A DNA stretch of 8,085 nucleotides, from the NCBI GenBank assembly GCA_021805625.1, contig JAJZEU010000095.1, positions 1 to 8,085 on the forward strand. The letters run 5' to 3'. Made by a program: the position numbers and the translations under genes. Below the pieces are notes generated by a model. The model ran no database searches and was not told the DNA's origin. It saw only the letters and a program-made list of their open reading frames with translations. This document shows positions 6,479-8,085 of this stretch, piece by piece (the first letter of the stretch is position 1; each line of letters opens with the position of its first letter). Source of the DNA: Microcaldota archaeon (GTDB taxonomy: Archaea; Micrarchaeota; Micrarchaeia; Micrarchaeales; CABMGC01).

Positions 6479-6491
6479 TGTCAAGTCCCTA
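6479..6491. repeat. Right inverted repeat of IS5-like element
   Basis: TGTCAAGTCCCTA, the exact complement of the left repeat at 5450-5462. A TATA-like AAATTAAATACC on the minus strand begins at its inner edge and may be the transposase promoter. Confidence 0.88.
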
Positions 6492-6498
6492 AATTCAA
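6492..6498. repeat. Target-site duplication, right copy (AATTCAA)
   Basis: An exact copy of 5443-5449, adjoining the right inverted repeat of the IS5-like element. Confidence 0.8.
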
Positions 6499-6562
6499 TA
6501 ATCCATTTGCCTTTGGCACTGGCAACAGATTGTCCCATGATAAGTATTTAGCGCGCCAGCAA

Positions 6563-6585
6563 ACTCTTATCTCTTGGATAAGAGT
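6563..6585. repeat. Left-end hairpin of tnpB element
   Basis: ACTCTTATC (6563-6571) pairs perfectly with GATAAGAGT (6577-6585) across a 5-base loop. It lies 110 bases before tnpB, a usual distance for a left-end hairpin recognised by TnpA. The 65 bases between it and the IS5-like element hold no recognisable gene. Confidence 0.5.
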
Positions 6586-6636
6586 AAGGGCATGTGCAGT
6601 ATGAAGTATGACAGTCCATTAGAAAAAAAATGTACC

Positions 6637-6645
6637 TATATAAAT
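6637..6645 (+). promoter_or_regulatory. TATA-like box of tnpB
   Basis: TATATAAAT, preceded by an A-rich stretch. Transcription would begin near 6667, about 30 bases before ATG 6696. A two-codon ATG-GGT-TAA at 6680 lies in the leader. There is no clear Shine-Dalgarno before tnpB. Confidence 0.5.
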
Positions 6646-6695
6646 TGGAAAGAACATAATAAAAAATACATAGAGCAACAATGGGTTAAGATATA

Positions 6696-7949
6696 ATGCA
6701 CCTCACGCAAATAATAGAAATCCACCCAAATCCAAAGACAGAGGAAGTCGTGTCCAATCTCGCAAAGATAACAAATGGGCTATACAACACTTCAATCTAC
6801 GAGAACCGCAAGCGATACAAAGAAGAGAAGAAATTTTGCTTCTATCAAGACCTCTTCAATAGGCTAAAGGATAATGAACTCTATAAACTGCTTCCAGTCC
6901 ATTCCGCGCAGGCAGTGCTACAGAAGGCAGACGGAAGCGTAAAGTCCTTCATCTCCCTTTACAAGAAAGGTCTCAAACCAGAGTTTCCACATTACCACAA
7001 AAAAGATACGGAATGGTTAGTGCCATACAAATACGACCAGATAAAACTGAAGAAGAACAGAATAACCCTCCCGATGTCAATGGAATACAGGAGGCAGACA
7101 GGAGTTTCTTACATAAATTTCAAGATACCAGAGATAAGATACAAGGGAGAGATAAAGTATCTTGAACTATTTAAGACAGATAACAAATGGAAAGTATCTC
7201 TAATCTTCGAGGTTCAGGAAAAGGAGGATCAACAAACGCAGAAGAAGGACAATCTTTACATAGACTTGGGAATAAGGAATCTTGCCACAATCTTCGACGG
7301 TTCAAAAACAGCAATCTATTCTGGAGGGATAGTAAGTGCAAATAATCAATACAAGGACAAGAACGTGGCAAAGATTCAGGAAATATTGGCAACTCACAAA
7401 CTCAAATCAAGCAAATCAAAAAGAGAGTTCGCAAGGAAGACAAGAGTAAGAAACAAACAGGCAATAAATGCAATGACAACAAAGATAGTGGAAACTGCAA
7501 AGAATGAAATGAAAGGAATAGTCATTGGAAACCTTTCAACAATCAAGGATGTAACAAAATTCAGCAGATATGCAAATCAGAAGATAGGCCAGTGGGAGTT
7601 CGGGGATATTGCAAGGCAACTTGAATACAAGGCAAAGATAGAAGGAATCATGTTCAAGAGGGTAAGTGAAAGAGACACATCGAAGACCTGTGCGTTGTGC
7701 GGAAGAAAAGAAAAGGGAAGAATATGCAGGGGCTTATACAGATGTAAACTGTATAAGAAACAGTTCAATGCAGATGCAAATGGTGCATTGAACATAGAGA
7801 AAATGTATCTCCGAATCCCGCTATCAGAAGGAAGCGGAATAGGAGTAGTGGATGCTCTGGCACATCCAGCGGTATTTCATTGGAACGAACATGAATGGCT
7901 TGGTGAGAATCCTTTTGTTCGAGAGACCATGAGTGTGGTGAATTCGTGA
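6696..7949 (+). CDS. tnpB: TnpB RNA-guided nuclease of IS200/IS605-type element, with altered zinc ribbon
   Basis: A 417-residue TnpB, normal length for the family. The family's function is RNA-guided cutting of DNA next to a short target motif, which helps the element persist. RuvC-I is YIDLGIRNLATIF with Asp190. RuvC-II reads IVIGNLSTIKDVTKF, with Gly278 where many TnpBs have the catalytic Glu. A Glu is present in SERDTSKTC (Glu325), fitting the subgroup whose second acidic residue is moved. RuvC-III is NADANGALNI with Asp360. The zinc ribbon has Cys332-x-x-Cys335 and Cys350, but the fourth ligand is Tyr353 (CKLY, codon TAT), one base change from Cys (TGT). The ribbon may therefore be impaired. 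Start ATG 6696 leads into the usual N-terminal strand and helix (NLAKITNGLYNTSIYENRKRY) without clear truncation. G+C is low (22 of 60 in one sampled line). Confidence 0.95.
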   Translation: MHLTQIIEIHPNPKTEEVVSNLAKITNGLYNTSIYENRKRYKEEKKFCFYQDLFNRLKDNELYKLLPVHSAQAVLQKADGSVKSFISLYKKGLKPEFPHYHKKDTEWLVPYKYDQIKLKKNRITLPMSMEYRRQTGVSYINFKIPEIRYKGEIKYLELFKTDNKWKVSLIFEVQEKEDQQTQKKDNLYIDLGIRNLATIFDGSKTAIYSGGIVSANNQYKDKNVAKIQEILATHKLKSSKSKREFARKTRVRNKQAINAMTTKIVETAKNEMKGIVIGNLSTIKDVTKFSRYANQKIGQWEFGDIARQLEYKAKIEGIMFKRVSERDTSKTCALCGRKEKGRICRGLYRCKLYKKQFNADANGALNIEKMYLRIPLSEGSGIGVVDALAHPAVFHWNEHEWLGENPFVRETMSVVNS

Positions 7950-8025
7950 AAGAAACAAACCTCAAAACACCCATACAGAATGAATGCAGGGGAATCTCCC
8001 AACTTCAGATGGGAGAGGATGTCAC
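7900..8025 (+). ncRNA. Putative omega-RNA (TnpB guide RNA) at the tnpB 3' end and right end
   Basis: TnpB guide RNAs are transcribed across the 3' end of tnpB and the element's right end, with the guide lying just outside. Here the candidate scaffold would cover the last codons and the right-end hairpin, and the guide would begin in the kinase sequence after about 8025. Only position and the terminal hairpin support this; the 5' limit is arbitrary. Confidence 0.3.
7995..8016. repeat. Right-end hairpin of tnpB element
   Basis: TCTCCCA (7995-8001) pairs with TGGGAGA (8010-8016) around ACTTCAGA. A C-rich/G-rich stem with a CTTCAG-type loop followed by GGATGTCAC is a common form of IS605-type right ends. 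An ATG at 8009-8011 overlaps the loop and the stem. Confidence 0.65.
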
Positions 8026-8085
8026 AAAAATATGTCTAGCAGGATTGAGCGGCAGCGGCAAGACCACAATCGGAGTGGAGCTTGC
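8009..8085 (+). CDS. P-loop nucleotide-kinase-like protein, N-terminal fragment (3' cut by window)
   Basis: The frame reads MGEDVTK and then ICLAGLSGSGKTTIGVELA. This is a hydrophobic strand followed by a Walker A loop (GLSGSGKTT), as at the N-terminus of nucleotide kinases, cytidylate-kinase-like proteins and APS kinases; 25 residues are too few to choose between them. From about 8030 the sequence is G+C-rich (27 of 45 in the last line), like hppA and unlike the tnpB element, so it is probably a resident gene. ATG 8009 lies inside the element's right-end hairpin, so the first residues are element-derived. The frame also stays open back to GTG 7946, which overlaps the tnpB stop by 3 bases. 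The native start was probably displaced or replaced by the insertion. Confidence 0.6.
   Translation, partial: MGEDVTKICLAGLSGSGKTTIGVEL

Larger units (their letters stand above)
5450..6491 (-). mobile_element. Complete IS5/IS4-superfamily insertion sequence (1042 bp)
   Basis: It is bounded by perfect 13-bp inverted repeats (TAGGGACTTGACA and its complement) and flanked by a perfect 7-bp direct repeat, so the limits are known to the base. It holds one DDE transposase on the minus strand. The perfect repeats and duplication suggest a recent insertion. It landed 14 bases beyond the IS481-like element. Confidence 0.9.
6563..8025 (+). mobile_element. IS200/IS605-type tnpB-only element (boundaries approximate)
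   Basis: A tnpB gene is flanked by subterminal hairpins instead of inverted repeats, as expected for IS200/IS605 relatives: 6563-6585 on the left and 7995-8016 on the right. No tnpA (Y1 transposase) gene is present, so mobility would need a TnpA supplied elsewhere. The right boundary is placed near GTCAC (8021-8025), where the G+C-rich kinase sequence begins. The left boundary could be up to about 30 bases further left. Confidence 0.7.

Noticed and set aside
6505..6603. A plus-strand open frame, and a minus-strand short frame starting MGQSVASAKGKW, between the IS5-like element and tnpB
   Set aside because: Several frames are open over this short stretch, none has a clear ribosome binding site or recognisable motif, and the left-end hairpin of the tnpB element falls inside it.
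1..8085. CRISPR array or tandem repeats
   Set aside because: No regularly spaced direct repeats of 20-40 bases were seen on reading the window; only IS ends and short palindromes recur.

Overview
The window is most likely archaeal DNA. Three things point that way: a membrane pyrophosphatase of prokaryotic type, TATA-like promoter boxes (for example 6637-6645 and 4351-4360) in place of clear bacterial -35/-10 pairs, and heavy use of ATA for Ile and AGG/AGA for Arg. The lineage cannot be fixed from the sequence; a DPANN or euryarchaeal genome is a reasonable guess.

Layout. At 1-1041 (+) lies the C-terminal part of hppA, a K+-independent H+-translocating pyrophosphatase, cut by the window edge. 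A 353-base stretch without a clear gene follows; it holds a T-rich terminator, an 11-bp hairpin and a minus-strand patch that looks like decayed coding sequence. At 1395-4326 (-) is a compact three-gene operon, read right to left: a small Lys-rich protein, a Rad50/SMC-like ABC ATPase with a CPVCG zinc hook, and a small PD-(D/E)XK nuclease. Upstream of it sit two complete insertion sequences in tandem, both with transposases on the minus strand pointing at the operon: an IS481-like element (4437-5435) and an IS5/IS4-superfamily element (5450-6491, with perfect 13-bp inverted repeats and a 7-bp target duplication). Then comes an IS200/IS605-type tnpB-only element (about 6563-8025, +). Its right end abuts the start of a P-loop kinase-like gene that runs off the window at 8085.

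Base composition splits the window. Sampled lines of hppA and the kinase fragment are around 60% G+C, while the operon and tnpB are about 37-45%. The simplest reading is an acquired accessory island of roughly 7 kb lodged between two resident genes.

The main item of interest is the operon. A Rad50-like ATPase is encoded not with Mre11 but with a PD-(D/E)XK nuclease and a tiny basic partner, spaced 4 and 9 bases apart. This resembles in outline ATPase-plus-nuclease defence systems such as Lamassu and the ABC three-component systems. It is a candidate for a DNA-sensing, DNA-cutting defence module. That role is inferred from architecture and context and is not shown by the sequence. The transposases and TnpB are mobile-element cargo. 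Two IS leaders carry hairpins that could silence transposase translation from read-through transcripts.
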